From: Poriferisodalis sp965231925
GTDB lineage: Bacteria; Actinomycetota; Acidimicrobiia; Acidimicrobiales; Poriferisodalaceae
Assembly: GCA_965231925.1 (NCBI GenBank)
Contig: OZ246894.1
Coordinates: forward strand, 2,170,001 to 2,234,000
Reading direction: 5' to 3'
DNA length: 64,000 bases
In this document: positions 16,938 through 25,843 of the stretch, one piece after another
How the letters are laid out: every line of letters begins with the position of its first letter
Position numbering within the stretch: position 1 is the first letter of the stretch
The notes under the pieces: generated by a model
Seen by the model: the letters and a program-made list of their open reading frames with translations, nothing else
What the model was told of the DNA's origin: nothing
Databases searched by the model: none
Program-made: the position numbers and the translations under genes

Positions 16938-18160
16938 GTCACGGTTATTTCTGGTTCGGGCGGGGGAGGTCCCGTGCGGTAGTTCCGCACCACCTGACTC
17001 CAGGTGAGTTGCCATTCTTTCCAGTTCGCGCCCACATAGGCAGGATCGGGCCGGTACGGATGCACTGTCACTCCGAACTCAGTCCACTCGGGCGCGCTCA
17101 CGATGTCACTGCGAGCAGGTCTCGAGCCGAAGCGATCGCTGATGCCGAACTGGAAGAGCGGCTCACCCATGGCGTCGATCAGCCGCCCGCCGAGGGAAGC
17201 GTTCTGCGCGCCCGCCACGACGCCGGCATAGAACCCGATCCGGACGCAGTCATCGGTCACAACAGCGATGTCCAGCGCAGGAGGCAGTCCGGGTTGGTAC
17301 TTGGCGTACACCGATGGCAATCCCGCCGTGCCCCACGTCATCGGTCTGCGTCCGCGCAGCGACGCCAGCGTCACCGGATCGGGATCGTCCTGACTGATCG
17401 GCCGCTCCGGGGGCGGCGCCCCGCCCGCAAACCGCTCGAACGTTGCGAGCTCCCAGCTCGGCGCGAGCTCGACATCCCACCTGAGCATCTGGTCGAGCAC
17501 CTGGGGCCACGGTGTCGCCTCGTCGTCGCCGCGTTCGGGATACCGCCGCTCCAACGCAACCAGCAGGTAGACGCCCATCCTGGCCGTCGCGGCATCGGGG
17601 ATCACCGCCGTACCCGCGTGGGCTGGGTCCCACAGCGCATCGAGCCCGCCCGGAACCGGCGGCGGCACAAGTTCGGCATCGGGCAGCTCATCGATGCGCC
17701 GTTCGGGCACCACGTAGAAGGACGGCAGGTAATTGAGGCAGGCGTCGATGTAGCTGATGGGCGTCAATGCATGGTCGTCCACGGCCAAGTCGTCCACCAG
17801 CGGCCCAGGTGCCAGCGGTACGTAGGGCTGGGTGAGGCTTCTATCGATGATGTGTTGAAGGTCCAAGGTGTCGATGCCGGCGACCACGTCTGCGACCGGA
17901 TGGGCGCGGCTGCGTTCCAGCAGATCTATGACGTCGTCAGGGGTGTCTTCGCGAAACACGACGACTTCGATACCCGTCTCTTCGGTGAAGGCTTCGAGCG
18001 CCTCTGCAGGCAGATGGAAGTCGCGATGTGTCAGGACGCGCACCGCAGCGGATCCGCGGTCGGTCTCGCCGCATCCAGCCGCAATGAGGACCACCGCGCA
18101 CGCAACTGCGACACGGATACCGGCGCGCCGGGCGCGTCCTCTACCGAAGCGTCGTGCCAT
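16928..18160 (-). CDS. thiamine-type ABC transporter substrate-binding lipoprotein
   Basis: A 410-residue periplasmic-binding protein. The N-terminus MARRFGRGRARRAGIRVAVA, a hydrophobic core and IAAGCG form a lipoprotein signal. The mature part starts VRVLTHRDFHLPAEALEAFT, as in thiamine/iron-type type-2 binding proteins, with DVVAGIDTLDLQ and AVIPDAATARMGVYLLVALE. Assignment to thiamine rests on those motifs and on the overlapping thiamine pyrophosphokinase gene. No permease or ATPase gene is adjacent. It starts 20 nt inside the upstream gene; an earlier in-frame start at 18226 would remove the short N-region of the signal. Confidence 0.8.
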   Translation of the reverse strand: MARRFGRGRARRAGIRVAVACAVVLIAAGCGETDRGSAAVRVLTHRDFHLPAEALEAFTEETGIEVVVFREDTPDDVIDLLERSRAHPVADVVAGIDTLDLQHIIDRSLTQPYVPLAPGPLVDDLAVDDHALTPISYIDACLNYLPSFYVVPERRIDELPDAELVPPPVPGGLDALWDPAHAGTAVIPDAATARMGVYLLVALERRYPERGDDEATPWPQVLDQMLRWDVELAPSWELATFERFAGGAPPPERPISQDDPDPVTLASLRGRRPMTWGTAGLPSVYAKYQPGLPPALDIAVVTDDCVRIGFYAGVVAGAQNASLGGRLIDAMGEPLFQFGISDRFGSRPARSDIVSAPEWTEFGVTVHPYRPDPAYVGANWKEWQLTWSQVVRNYRTGPPPPEPEITVTLP

Positions 18161-18845
18161 GTGTCTGAATCGCGAGGATGGTGCCAGCGCGGACTTCGAG
18201 GCGGGCAGAGGTCGCTGCAAGCTCATTGCTGAGCCCGAGCGATGAAGCGCTGCGCAGCGGCATCGGCGCCGTCAGGTTCCAGCGCAGCCCCCGCGTGAGC
18301 ACGCTGGCGGTCCCGCCGACCGCGAGCAGCGAGAGCAGGTTCCCGTCCTCGAACGGCAGTAGCAACGTCATGCCTGCGGTTGCAGCGCGCACGACACTCG
18401 TCCCGATGTAGGCGGTGAGCGGCAGCGCGGCGTACCGCGGCCGGGCCAGCATCGTCACGCCGATCATCATGTGGTCGAGCCTGCCCCCGGCGCCGCTCAG
18501 CAGGGCGATCCCGTCAGGATCCAGACCCCACGCAAAGCTCAGCGCCAAGTCCAAGTCGCTGTACGCCTTGTCGGGATGATGCCGTTGAACGACAACGTCG
18601 GGCCATTCATCGCGGGCCCGGTTCAGCATGCCGGGATCGACGGAGTCGAAGTCGCCGAGGACCACGTGAGGTCGCAGGCCTAATCGCAGCGCGTGAGCCA
18701 GACCGCGGTCCACGGCGATCACACAAGTGGGCTCGCCGGGCGGCACCCGGCGCGGCGCGTTCGGCCCGCCGTCAATGATCCAGACGCACCGCGCATCGAG
18801 CCGCGCAACATCGGCGGACAGTTCGCCGGACCCAGCAGACCCCAT
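18141..18845 (-). CDS. thiN: thiamine pyrophosphokinase
   Basis: A 234-residue cytoplasmic kinase that pyrophosphorylates thiamine to thiamine diphosphate. Motifs are IAVDRGLAHALRLGLRPHVV, LGDFDSVDPG (metal/ATP site), RHHPDKAYSDLDLAL (the conserved DKxxTDLxxAL with Tyr-Ser in place of Asp-Thr) and GAGGRLDHMM. The C-terminal beta domain contains the thiamine site. It overlaps the downstream thiamine-binding lipoprotein gene by 20 nt, a natural salvage pair. No TPP riboswitch is visible upstream. Confidence 0.85.
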   Translation of the reverse strand: MGSAGSGELSADVARLDARCVWIIDGGPNAPRRVPPGEPTCVIAVDRGLAHALRLGLRPHVVLGDFDSVDPGMLNRARDEWPDVVVQRHHPDKAYSDLDLALSFAWGLDPDGIALLSGAGGRLDHMMIGVTMLARPRYAALPLTAYIGTSVVRAATAGMTLLLPFEDGNLLSLLAVGGTASVLTRGLRWNLTAPMPLRSASSLGLSNELAATSARLEVRAGTILAIQTHGTTLR

Positions 18846-18891
18846 GACACCAGTGTGACCCCGAGCGGCCCAACACAGATGTCATAGCTGG

Positions 18892-18960
18892 GCAGGCGGC
18901 AGTGAACTCTGCGACGTTGCGACCTGCCGGATCGCGGGAGCAGAGGGTTCTGCCGCCGCC
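18892..18960. repeat. hairpin intergenic repeat, copy 1
   Basis: Outer stem GGCGGCAG (18895-18902) pairs with CTGCCGCC (18950-18957). Inner stem CTCTGC (18907-18912) pairs with GCAGAG (18940-18945). The 52 bases from 18906 match 23320-23371 almost exactly. It lies between the divergent thiN and penicillin-binding protein genes. Confidence 0.7.
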
Positions 18961-19011
18961 AAAGCGAGCGCACCCTGCTGCGCGGTTCGGCCCGGTACCT
19001 TGCAGAACAAC

Positions 19012-21279
19012 GTGGACGTCGCCCGCCGCCTCGCCAGGCTGCCCCTGCTCGCCGTGATGATCGCGGTCTGCGCGGCCGTCGTCACCGTCGGCGCACGAGC
19101 CTCGGCGCCGCACGTCGCTCGTACGCTCGACGCCGTCGAACGCGATCGCGACCACATCACGATCGACCTTCGGCCCGGCGCCCAGCGAACCCAAGTCTTT
19201 GACTCCGCGGGCAGTCAGATCGGCATCCTGCTCGACGACATCGACCGCGAGATCATCACGCTGGACCAAGTCCCCGCCGACGTGATTGCCACGATCGTCG
19301 CTGTGGAGGACAGCAAGTTCTGGCTCCACAACGGCGTGGATCTGAGGGCGACCGCACGAGCCTTGGTGTCGAACGTGTCCGCGGGCGGGATTGCATCGGG
19401 CGGCTCCACCATCACCCAGCAGATCGTCAAGCTCCGCGTGGTGGGCAGCGAGCGCAGCTTCAATCGCAAGATCCGCGAAGCGGTGATCGCGGCCCGGCTT
19501 GAGGAGGATTTCACCAAGGAGGAGATCCTCGAGTTCTACGTCAACGAGGTGTACCTCGGGAACGGGGCATACGGCTTGCAAGCAGGGGCCGAAACCTACT
19601 TCGGCAAGGACGTCTCGGCGCTCGATGTCGGTGATGCGGCGTTCCTCGCCAGCCTGATTCGCAGCCCCGGCTTGTTTGACGGGTTCGATCAGAACATTGA
19701 CACGATGACGCGCCGCCGCAGCAGATCGCTGCAGCAAGCCGTTGACGCCGGGATCATCTCCGAGACCCAGCGGGACGCATTTGAGCGCCGGCCGTTGCCG
19801 AGCCGCAACCTGTCGCCTCGCCGTACCGATGTGGCGCTGCGACGCGACTACTTCTTGGTGGAGGTGCGGCGGGCGCTGCTGTCGAATCCGGCGCTCGGCG
19901 ACACCTACCAGGCACGTTTCAGCCAAGTATTCGGCGGCGGCCTGAGGGTGTGGACGACGCTGCGTCCCGAGTTGCAGGCGGCCATGCGTACCTCGGTGGC
20001 CGAAGTCCTGCCCGAAGGCACCGGCGAGTTCGAAGTGTCCATCGTCAGCGTCGATCCGTCGACGGGAGCAGTGCTCGCCTTCATCGGCGGCCCTGCCTTC
20101 AGTGACTCCGAGTTCAATCTCGCCACGCAGGGCCGGCGGCAACCCGGTTCGTCGTACAAGACCTATGTCCTTGCGGCTGCGATCGAGCGCGCCGGCCTCT
20201 ATCCCTTCGACACGATCAGCGGCCAGGGACCGTGCGTCTTCCCCAACCCGCCGCTCGACGACTACAAAGTGAGCAACTTCGCGAACAGCCCGGGTCGGGT
20301 CGCAACCATCGAGGACCAAACGACGGCCAGCTCGAACTGCGCGTTCGTCCGACTCGGCTTGGTCACGGGACTCGACGAGGTCGTGGGGATGGCCAACCGC
20401 CTCGTCGGCCGCTCAGGCGACGACGGCTTCTTGCCCTATCCGTCGATCTCGCTCGGTGCGCAGGAGGTCACGCCACTGGAGCAGGCGGTGGGGTACGGCA
20501 CGTTCGCCAATGGCGGCGTGAGGATGGAGCCGTTCTATGTCACTCGCATCGAGAACAACTTCTCCGAAGTGCTCTACGAGCACGTGCCGCACGGGCGACG
20601 GGTGGTGTCGCCATCGACGGCGGACTGGGTGACTTCCGTGCTGGAAGAGAACGTGCAATCGGGAACCGGCACGCGATCTCGGCTGGCGAGCGGACAGATC
20701 TCTGCAGGCAAGACCGGGACGACGCAGTCGTTCCATGACGCCTGGTTCGTCGGGTACACCCCGCACATGTCGACTGCGGTGTGGATGGGTCACCCCGACG
20801 AGCAAGTACCGATGGGTGAGATCCAGGACCGCCGGGCGACCGGCGGGTGGATCCCTGCTCGCATCTGGGCTGCCTATATGGGGCGGGCATTGGACGGCAC
20901 CCCATTGCGAGGGTTCTCTCCCGCGCCACCGCCGCCGCGAGCGAGCCAGTACCTCTTCCTGTCCGGGGACACGTGCTCGGTTGCAGTAGCAGTGTCGCCT
21001 TCGGAGCCGCCGCTCGAATTCGACCTGCCGTGCAGCATGGTCCGCCCAACCGAAGACAACTCATTCGAGCCACTGCCGGACGCGCTGTGCAAGGTCGCAG
21101 TGCCGACAGGTGAAGGCGATTCGAGGTTCGAGTGGATTCGCTGCACGCAGATCGCCACTGAACTCGGGGCGCGGGCCACCGAACCCATCGGCGATACTGA
21201 CGAATCCATCCCGCCCGAAGACACCGATCCGACTGGCACGGAAACGGGCACCGACGCCACTGAGGACGACCAGGCCTGA
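19012..21279 (+). CDS. class A penicillin-binding protein (glycosyltransferase/transpeptidase)
   Basis: A 755-residue bifunctional peptidoglycan synthase. One N-terminal membrane anchor is followed by a GT51 domain: VAVEDSKFWLHNGVD (catalytic Glu), GGSTITQQIVK, RKIREAVIAARLEEDFTKEE and NEVYLGNGAYGLQAGAETYF. The transpeptidase domain has SxxK in QPGSSYKTYV, SxN in ASSNCAFV and KTG in AGKTGTTQSFHDAWF. The C-terminus is a Thr/Asp-rich tail. The start is uncertain: GTG at 19012 is used; a TTG at 19000 adds four residues. It polymerises and cross-links glycan strands outside the membrane and is followed by a zinc-ribbon gene through a 10-codon bridging ORF. Confidence 0.92.
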   Translation: MDVARRLARLPLLAVMIAVCAAVVTVGARASAPHVARTLDAVERDRDHITIDLRPGAQRTQVFDSAGSQIGILLDDIDREIITLDQVPADVIATIVAVEDSKFWLHNGVDLRATARALVSNVSAGGIASGGSTITQQIVKLRVVGSERSFNRKIREAVIAARLEEDFTKEEILEFYVNEVYLGNGAYGLQAGAETYFGKDVSALDVGDAAFLASLIRSPGLFDGFDQNIDTMTRRRSRSLQQAVDAGIISETQRDAFERRPLPSRNLSPRRTDVALRRDYFLVEVRRALLSNPALGDTYQARFSQVFGGGLRVWTTLRPELQAAMRTSVAEVLPEGTGEFEVSIVSVDPSTGAVLAFIGGPAFSDSEFNLATQGRRQPGSSYKTYVLAAAIERAGLYPFDTISGQGPCVFPNPPLDDYKVSNFANSPGRVATIEDQTTASSNCAFVRLGLVTGLDEVVGMANRLVGRSGDDGFLPYPSISLGAQEVTPLEQAVGYGTFANGGVRMEPFYVTRIENNFSEVLYEHVPHGRRVVSPSTADWVTSVLEENVQSGTGTRSRLASGQISAGKTGTTQSFHDAWFVGYTPHMSTAVWMGHPDEQVPMGEIQDRRATGGWIPARIWAAYMGRALDGTPLRGFSPAPPPPRASQYLFLSGDTCSVAVAVSPSEPPLEFDLPCSMVRPTEDNSFEPLPDALCKVAVPTGEGDSRFEWIRCTQIATELGARATEPIGDTDESIPPEDTDPTGTETGTDATEDDQA

Positions 21280-21284
21280 GCTCG

Positions 21285-21317
21285 ATGCACGATCACCTGA
21301 CTGCGCGACAGCGATGA
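21285..21317 (+). CDS. 10-codon bridging mini-ORF (putative)
   Basis: An ATG 5 nt after the penicillin-binding protein stop opens MHDHLTARQR and ends TGA, overlapping the ATG of the zinc-ribbon gene (ATGA). No protein function is expected. It may carry ribosomes across the gap by termination-reinitiation, like similar bridges at 36023, 39690 and 49285. It could be chance. Confidence 0.3.
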   Translation: MHDHLTARQR

Positions 21318-22099
21318 ATTCCCAAGCCCCTGGACCTGGCGCTTCCGGGCTCGGCACGGGCTCCGCTGCGGAGGCTTCGGCGCCGAGTCGAATTGAAGTT
21401 CTCGCCCAGATAGGCGACCTCGACGTACGACTCGATCAGATCACTCATCATGTCGAGCACCTGCCTGAACGCGCGGTCCGTGCCGGTATCGAATCCGAGA
21501 TGCGCGCTTTCGCTGCGGAGGCGAAGGTGCTTGACGCTCAGATCGCTGAATTGGAACGCCAGCAGCGGCGGCACGAAGATGAAGTTGCGCGCATCGAAGC
21601 CAAGCGTGCCCACAACTCCGAGCGACTGTACGAGAGTCACCTGACGTCGCCCAAGGAGGCTGAAGCACTCACGACTGAAGCGGCCTCGCTCGCTCGGCGC
21701 CAGACCGAGATCGAGGATCACATCCTGGAGCTGATGGAGGGTCTTGAGCCCCTCAACGATGCTCGCGCCGCACTGGCAGCGCGCCAGTCGGAAGCTCGTG
21801 AACGCATGAATGTCGCCGATGCCTCCATCGCAGCCGCCGAGAGCCAAGCCGCCAGCGAACGCAGCGAGGTGCTCAGCGCACGTGAGTCGCTCGTGGCCTC
21901 AGCCGATCCCTCCCTGGTCACGGTGTACGAGAGACGCCGGACAGCAGCCCGTGGGGCACCCGTCCTCGGACGGCTTGTCGGCACCACCTGCAGTGCGTGC
22001 CACCTCGAGGTTTCCTCGGTCGACTACGAGCACATCGTGCACCTCGGGCCGGACGAGCTCGCCGAGTGCCCCCAGTGCGGTGCTCTGCTGGTCCGCTGA
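21314..22099 (+). CDS. coiled-coil protein with C-terminal C4 zinc ribbon
   Basis: A 261-residue protein: a long helical hairpin rich in Glu/Ala/Arg/Gln (about residues 25-190; LDAQIAELERQQRRHEDEVA), then GRLVGTTCSACHLEVSS and LAECPQCGALLVR, giving a CxxC...CxxC zinc ribbon. This is the layout of the zf-RING_7/C4 zinc-ribbon family, thought to bind nucleic acid. An ATG at 21314 is used because the longer upstream frame overlaps the penicillin-binding protein gene. Confidence 0.85.
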   Translation: MNSQAPGPGASGLGTGSAAEASAPSRIEVLAQIGDLDVRLDQITHHVEHLPERAVRAGIESEMRAFAAEAKVLDAQIAELERQQRRHEDEVARIEAKRAHNSERLYESHLTSPKEAEALTTEAASLARRQTEIEDHILELMEGLEPLNDARAALAARQSEARERMNVADASIAAAESQAASERSEVLSARESLVASADPSLVTVYERRRTAARGAPVLGRLVGTTCSACHLEVSSVDYEHIVHLGPDELAECPQCGALLVR

Positions 22100-22141
22100 G
22101 CGAGCGGCTGAGCCGAACCAGCGCCGCGGGAGACCAGCCTG

Positions 22142-22663
22142 ATGCTGCTGTGGTTTGTGGCGACGTCGCTGGTCGCCATGCGCTGGACCTTCGGAGATCC
22201 TGCGATCGATCATCGCCTCATCGTGGCGGGCGCGCTGCTGCCCGACGTCCTGCACGTTGCGGGCGGGGGAGCGCCCGTCATGCACTCATTGGCGCTGCCT
22301 GCGGGCGGGCTCATCGCGGTGATGCTGGTGACGGTTGGGCGGCGCCGGGCGCGTCGGCGCTGGCTGGCGCTGCCGATCGGCGTCTTCTGGCACCAGTTGT
22401 TCGATGGCGCGTGGCTGCAGTCCACACTGTTCTGGTGGCCGTTCGGCGGGGATGCCGCCGATGCGACCTTTCCGCTGGCCGCTCGGGGAATCTGGTTGAT
22501 CGCCATGATGGAACTCGCAGGCCTCGCCGGCTGCTGGTGGATCTGGCGCGCGTCCGCGATGGTGCACAGCCGGACGGCCCGAACCGACTTCTGGCGGACC
22601 GGCCGTTTGGCGTACCGTTCTGGACCGCAGTACCGGCGTGGAGCCGGCGGAGGCAATGCCTGA
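22142..22663 (+). CDS. small integral membrane protein, unknown function
   Basis: A 173-residue protein with about four hydrophobic segments (LLWFVATSLVAMRW, LALPAGGLIAVMLVTVG, LPIGVFWHQLFDGAWLQ, GIWLIAMMELAGLAGCWWI) and conserved-looking His/Asp positions (AIDHRLI, LLPDVLH, MHSLALP, HQLFDG). This arrangement recalls membrane-bound metal-dependent hydrolases of the YdjM/LexA-binding type, but resemblance is weak. It starts in a TGATG that closes a 20-codon alternate frame beginning at a GTG (22080). Its end overlaps the phosphatase gene. Confidence 0.7.
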   Translation: MLLWFVATSLVAMRWTFGDPAIDHRLIVAGALLPDVLHVAGGGAPVMHSLALPAGGLIAVMLVTVGRRRARRRWLALPIGVFWHQLFDGAWLQSTLFWWPFGGDAADATFPLAARGIWLIAMMELAGLAGCWWIWRASAMVHSRTARTDFWRTGRLAYRSGPQYRRGAGGGNA

Positions 22664-23285
22664 TGAACCTCGTGCGTCACGGTCGCCCATGCTGATCCTC
22701 GTGCGCCACGGGCGCACGAGTGCCAATGCGGCAGGTTTGCTTCAGGGCCGGGTTGACAACGAACTCGATCAGGTGGGGATTCAGCAAGCGGATCAGGTTG
22801 CTGCTGCGCTGTCGTTCGGTGATCAGCAGCCAGACAGGATCGTGACCTCTCCACTGAAACGGGCCCGCCAGACCGCAGAAGCCACGCGTCGTTTGCTGGG
22901 AGTGGAGATGACCGTCGACGAACGCTGGGCGGAGCTGGATTACGGCGAATGGGACGGACTGCCGATCTCCGAGGTTCGCCCCGACATGTGGAGGCAATGG
23001 CAGTCTGACCCCGGATTCGCGCTGCCAGGCGGCGAGTCTTTGGCGGAGCTCAACAAACGTGTCGGAGCCGCCTGCAACGATTTGGCCGCGGAAGCCTCAT
23101 CTCAGAACATCGCGGTATTCACCCATGTGTCGCCGATCAAGTCGGCGGTGCGATGGGTGCTCGGCACCGAAGACGAGATTTCCTGGCGGATCCACGTCTC
23201 CCAAGCCCAGATCGCGCACATCCACTTCCGGAACGGCGCGCCCAGGCTGAGCACGTTCAACGACACCTCCCACCTCAGCAGTTGA
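22656..23285 (+). CDS. histidine phosphatase family protein (phosphoglycerate mutase-like)
   Basis: A 209-residue member with the RHG motif (LILVRHGRTSANAAGLLQGR), ELDQVGIQQADQVA, TSPLKRARQTAEAT, WAELDYGEWDGL and the second catalytic His (AVFTHVSPIKSAVRWVLG). The catalytic core is complete. Substrate is not predictable; relatives include phosphoserine, alpha-ribazole and sugar phosphatases. Alternative in-frame starts are GTG 22638 and ATG 22689, the latter placing the start directly at the first beta strand. Confidence 0.88.
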   Translation: MPDEPRASRSPMLILVRHGRTSANAAGLLQGRVDNELDQVGIQQADQVAAALSFGDQQPDRIVTSPLKRARQTAEATRRLLGVEMTVDERWAELDYGEWDGLPISEVRPDMWRQWQSDPGFALPGGESLAELNKRVGAACNDLAAEASSQNIAVFTHVSPIKSAVRWVLGTEDEISWRIHVSQAQIAHIHFRNGAPRLSTFNDTSHLSS

Positions 23286-23300
23286 GGCACAACTTCGATA

Positions 23301-23379
23301 GCAGCGGAGGCAGCAGGAGACTCTGCGACGTTGCGACCTGCTGGATCGCGGGAGCAGAGGGTTCTGCTGCCTCCGCTGC
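23301..23379. repeat. hairpin intergenic repeat, copy 2
   Basis: A perfect 16-bp outer stem pairs 23301-23316 (GCAGCGGAGGCAGCAG) with 23364-23379. The inner stem CTCTGC/GCAGAG and the loop match copy 1 at 18892-18960. It lies between the phosphatase stop and the 3' end of rnpB, so it may act as a terminator for either. Confidence 0.7.
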
Positions 23380-23412
23380 GGGCTCACACGGGGTCACCCT
23401 CTAGGGCGGGAA

Positions 23413-23804
<392 letters not shown>

Positions 23805-23840
23805 AGGCAAACAGGCTAGTTCCGCCAGCCGGACCTTCGA

Positions 23841-24287
23841 TCAGTGCCGGCGCCTGCGACGCGGCTCGGGGTGGGGATCCAGCAGCGAGCGCCGACGCTG
23901 CCGCGCCATGCCCGCCAGCACGCCACCCAGCGTTGCCAGCGATGCCGCCAGCAGCATCACCAGGGGAAGGCCCAGCGCCGCGACCGCTTCGCCGGAGCCG
24001 AATCGGCGAATGATCTGCACCACCACGGCAAGCGCCATGACAGGGCCCGAGCTCAGCACGGACGACAGCAGATGATGTTCGCTCGCCCTCGCGGCGGCCA
24101 CCGCCCCTCCGGCGATCATTCCCAAAAAGAGCAAGCCGTTCACGGCGTACGCCGCTGTTGTCCGCTCCGCTACCAAGCTCCCGGCCACGACACCGGCCAC
24201 CAGGGCAGTCCCAGTGGACACCGCAGCGCCTGCGACGACTGCTCGCCGCTCGACGCTTCGGCCGAATATCTGCAACAGGCTGCGCAT
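23841..24287 (-). CDS. small integral membrane protein, unknown function
   Basis: A 148-residue protein with four hydrophobic segments (around residues 17-40, 48-66, 78-93 and 105-128) and a very basic C-terminus (RQRRRSLLDPHPEPRRRRRH). No catalytic motif. It lies immediately upstream of rnpB on the same strand and divergent from the whiB gene. The C-terminal Arg-rich tail should face the cytoplasm. Confidence 0.65.
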   Translation of the reverse strand: MRSLLQIFGRSVERRAVVAGAAVSTGTALVAGVVAGSLVAERTTAAYAVNGLLFLGMIAGGAVAAARASEHHLLSSVLSSGPVMALAVVVQIIRRFGSGEAVAALGLPLVMLLAASLATLGGVLAGMARQRRRSLLDPHPEPRRRRRH

Positions 24288-24355
24288 GTCGCGCCATACT
24301 GAACGCTCAATAAGGTCTTGACAAGCGGCAATGCATCGGCAAGATTGCGCGACAG

Positions 24356-24754
24356 ATGCCTACTGTCACTGCAACGGCCCGCACCTCCACGCACACCGCG
24401 AGGCCGCGACCTGCAAGCGCGGACCCCATCCGGGTGGTCGTGGACCAACACGGAGGTCTCACTACTGACATGCTCGCCTGGCAACGTCATGCGGCGTGCC
24501 GGGGTCTCGAGGCCGAGATCTTCTACCCGCCCGAGAGCGACGCAGCGGGCGATGACGATGCGGCCTTCGAGGCGAAGGCCGTGTGCGGAGCGTGTGCGGT
24601 GTCCGGCGAATGCCTGGAATACGCGATTTCGGTCCGGGAGAAAGAAGGCGTCTGGGGTGGGCAGACCGCCGCCGAGCGTGTTCGCATCATTCGGCGACGG
24701 CGCCGCGCTGCAGCGCGCGCTCGCAACGCGCAGGCGGCTGCCAGCTCGAACTGA
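24356..24754 (+). CDS. WhiB-family [4Fe-4S] transcription regulator
   Basis: A 132-residue WhiB-like protein. Four cluster cysteines are present: one in HAACRGLEAEIFYP, two in VCGACAVS and one in GECLEYAI. The turn VREKEGVWGGQTAAER and the basic tail RIIRRRRRAAARAR for DNA contact follow. These proteins act with the principal sigma factor and respond to redox or nitric oxide. The first 35 residues are Thr/Ala-rich and may be dispensable; an ATG at 24470 would give a compact form. It overlaps the next gene as TGATG, so a TrpD-like enzyme is co-translated with it. Confidence 0.9.
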   Translation: MPTVTATARTSTHTARPRPASADPIRVVVDQHGGLTTDMLAWQRHAACRGLEAEIFYPPESDAAGDDDAAFEAKAVCGACAVSGECLEYAISVREKEGVWGGQTAAERVRIIRRRRRAAARARNAQAAASSN

Positions 24755-25842
24755 TGGGCAGCCCTGAACCCGACGGGGCTCATCCCCTCGAGCATTACGG
24801 CGGCTGGAAGGCTGTGCTCACGGACTTGGTGGCGGGCATCGACCTCAGCCCCGAAGTTGCGCGCGCCGCACTGGGCAGCATCTTGGGCGAGCGTGCCACT
24901 GATGCCCAGCTTGCCGGTTTCATCATCGCTCTCGGAATGAAGGGCGGCTCTGTTCCTGAGCTCACCGGCCTCGTCGATGCCATGCACGACGCAGCGGTCC
25001 CGTTGACCGCGCCCGACGGAGCAATCGACATCGTCGGCAGCGGCGGGGCGCCGGTTCGGCAGCGTCACGCGCTCAGCGTTTCGACCATGGCAGCGTTCGT
25101 GGCTGCCGCCGCGGGCGCTGTGATCTGCAAGCACGGATCCGTCGCGGCCACGTCGTCGTCAGGATCGTTCGACACTCTCTCCGCATTGGGTCTGGCGACC
25201 GATCTCGACGGGCCGTCGGTCGAGCGATGCATCGCGGAAATCGGCCTGGGATTTGCGTTCGCCAAGAGGTTCCATCCGGCGATGCGATTCGCCGGGCCCG
25301 TGCGCACCGAACTGGGCGTGCCCACCACGTTCAACTTCCTCGGCCCGCTGTCGAACCCCGCTCGCGTGAGGCGACAGGTGCTCGGAGTGAGCGACCCAGT
25401 TATGGCGCCACGTGTGGCGGGAGTTCTCGCCGCCCGCGGCTCGGAACGGTCGCTGGTGGTCCATGGCGCTGATCGGCTGGACGAGATCACCCTCACCGAC
25501 CTCACGCGCATCTACGAAGTGCGCGACGGCGAGATTGTGAACGAGTTCCAGTTCGATCCCACTTCCATCGGGCTGGAGCGCGTCAATCGAGCAGAGCTGT
25601 GGGGCGGAAGTCCTCAAGAAAATGCAGAGATCTTCCGAGCGATCGTTGCCGGAAACGAGACAGGTCCCAAGGCTGAGATCGTGCAGCTCAATGCTGGCGC
25701 AGGACTGGTGGTGGCGGGCCTCGCAGCGGACTTCGCCGAGGGTTTTGAGATGGCGCGTGACGCCGTGACTGACGGACGCGCCGCGGCAAAGCTCGAAGCG
25801 GCTGTCAGCCTCACAAACGAACTGGCCACAAGCAGCAGTTGA
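24754..25842 (+). CDS. anthranilate phosphoribosyltransferase-like protein with altered active site
   Basis: A 362-residue protein with the TrpD fold: helical N-domain (GERATDAQLAGFIIALGMKG), then DIVGSGG, the KHG strand, FAFAKRFHPAMR and FNFLGPLSNPAR, and the conserved second-metal motif RLDEIT. Two signature loops are changed. The PRPP loop GTGGD(x)xNTxN is G95-S-G-G-A99 followed by PVRQRHALSVST. KHGNR is KHGSV (126-130). True TrpD transfers phosphoribose to anthranilate in tryptophan synthesis. These losses and the whiB neighbour make that role doubtful. The start is fixed by the TGATG overlap with whiB. Confidence 0.8.
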   Translation: MGSPEPDGAHPLEHYGGWKAVLTDLVAGIDLSPEVARAALGSILGERATDAQLAGFIIALGMKGGSVPELTGLVDAMHDAAVPLTAPDGAIDIVGSGGAPVRQRHALSVSTMAAFVAAAAGAVICKHGSVAATSSSGSFDTLSALGLATDLDGPSVERCIAEIGLGFAFAKRFHPAMRFAGPVRTELGVPTTFNFLGPLSNPARVRRQVLGVSDPVMAPRVAGVLAARGSERSLVVHGADRLDEITLTDLTRIYEVRDGEIVNEFQFDPTSIGLERVNRAELWGGSPQENAEIFRAIVAGNETGPKAEIVQLNAGAGLVVAGLAADFAEGFEMARDAVTDGRAAAKLEAAVSLTNELATSSS

Positions 25843-25843
25843 C

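Noticed and set aside
16536..17015. 9-residue repeat protein encoded by the 27-bp tandem repeat
   Set aside because: The repeat frame is open only because of its period; flanks are antisense to GH3 and the binding protein.
18846..19011. TPP riboswitch upstream of thiN
   Set aside because: No CTGAGA or related thi-box sequence on the minus strand; the region is a hairpin repeat.
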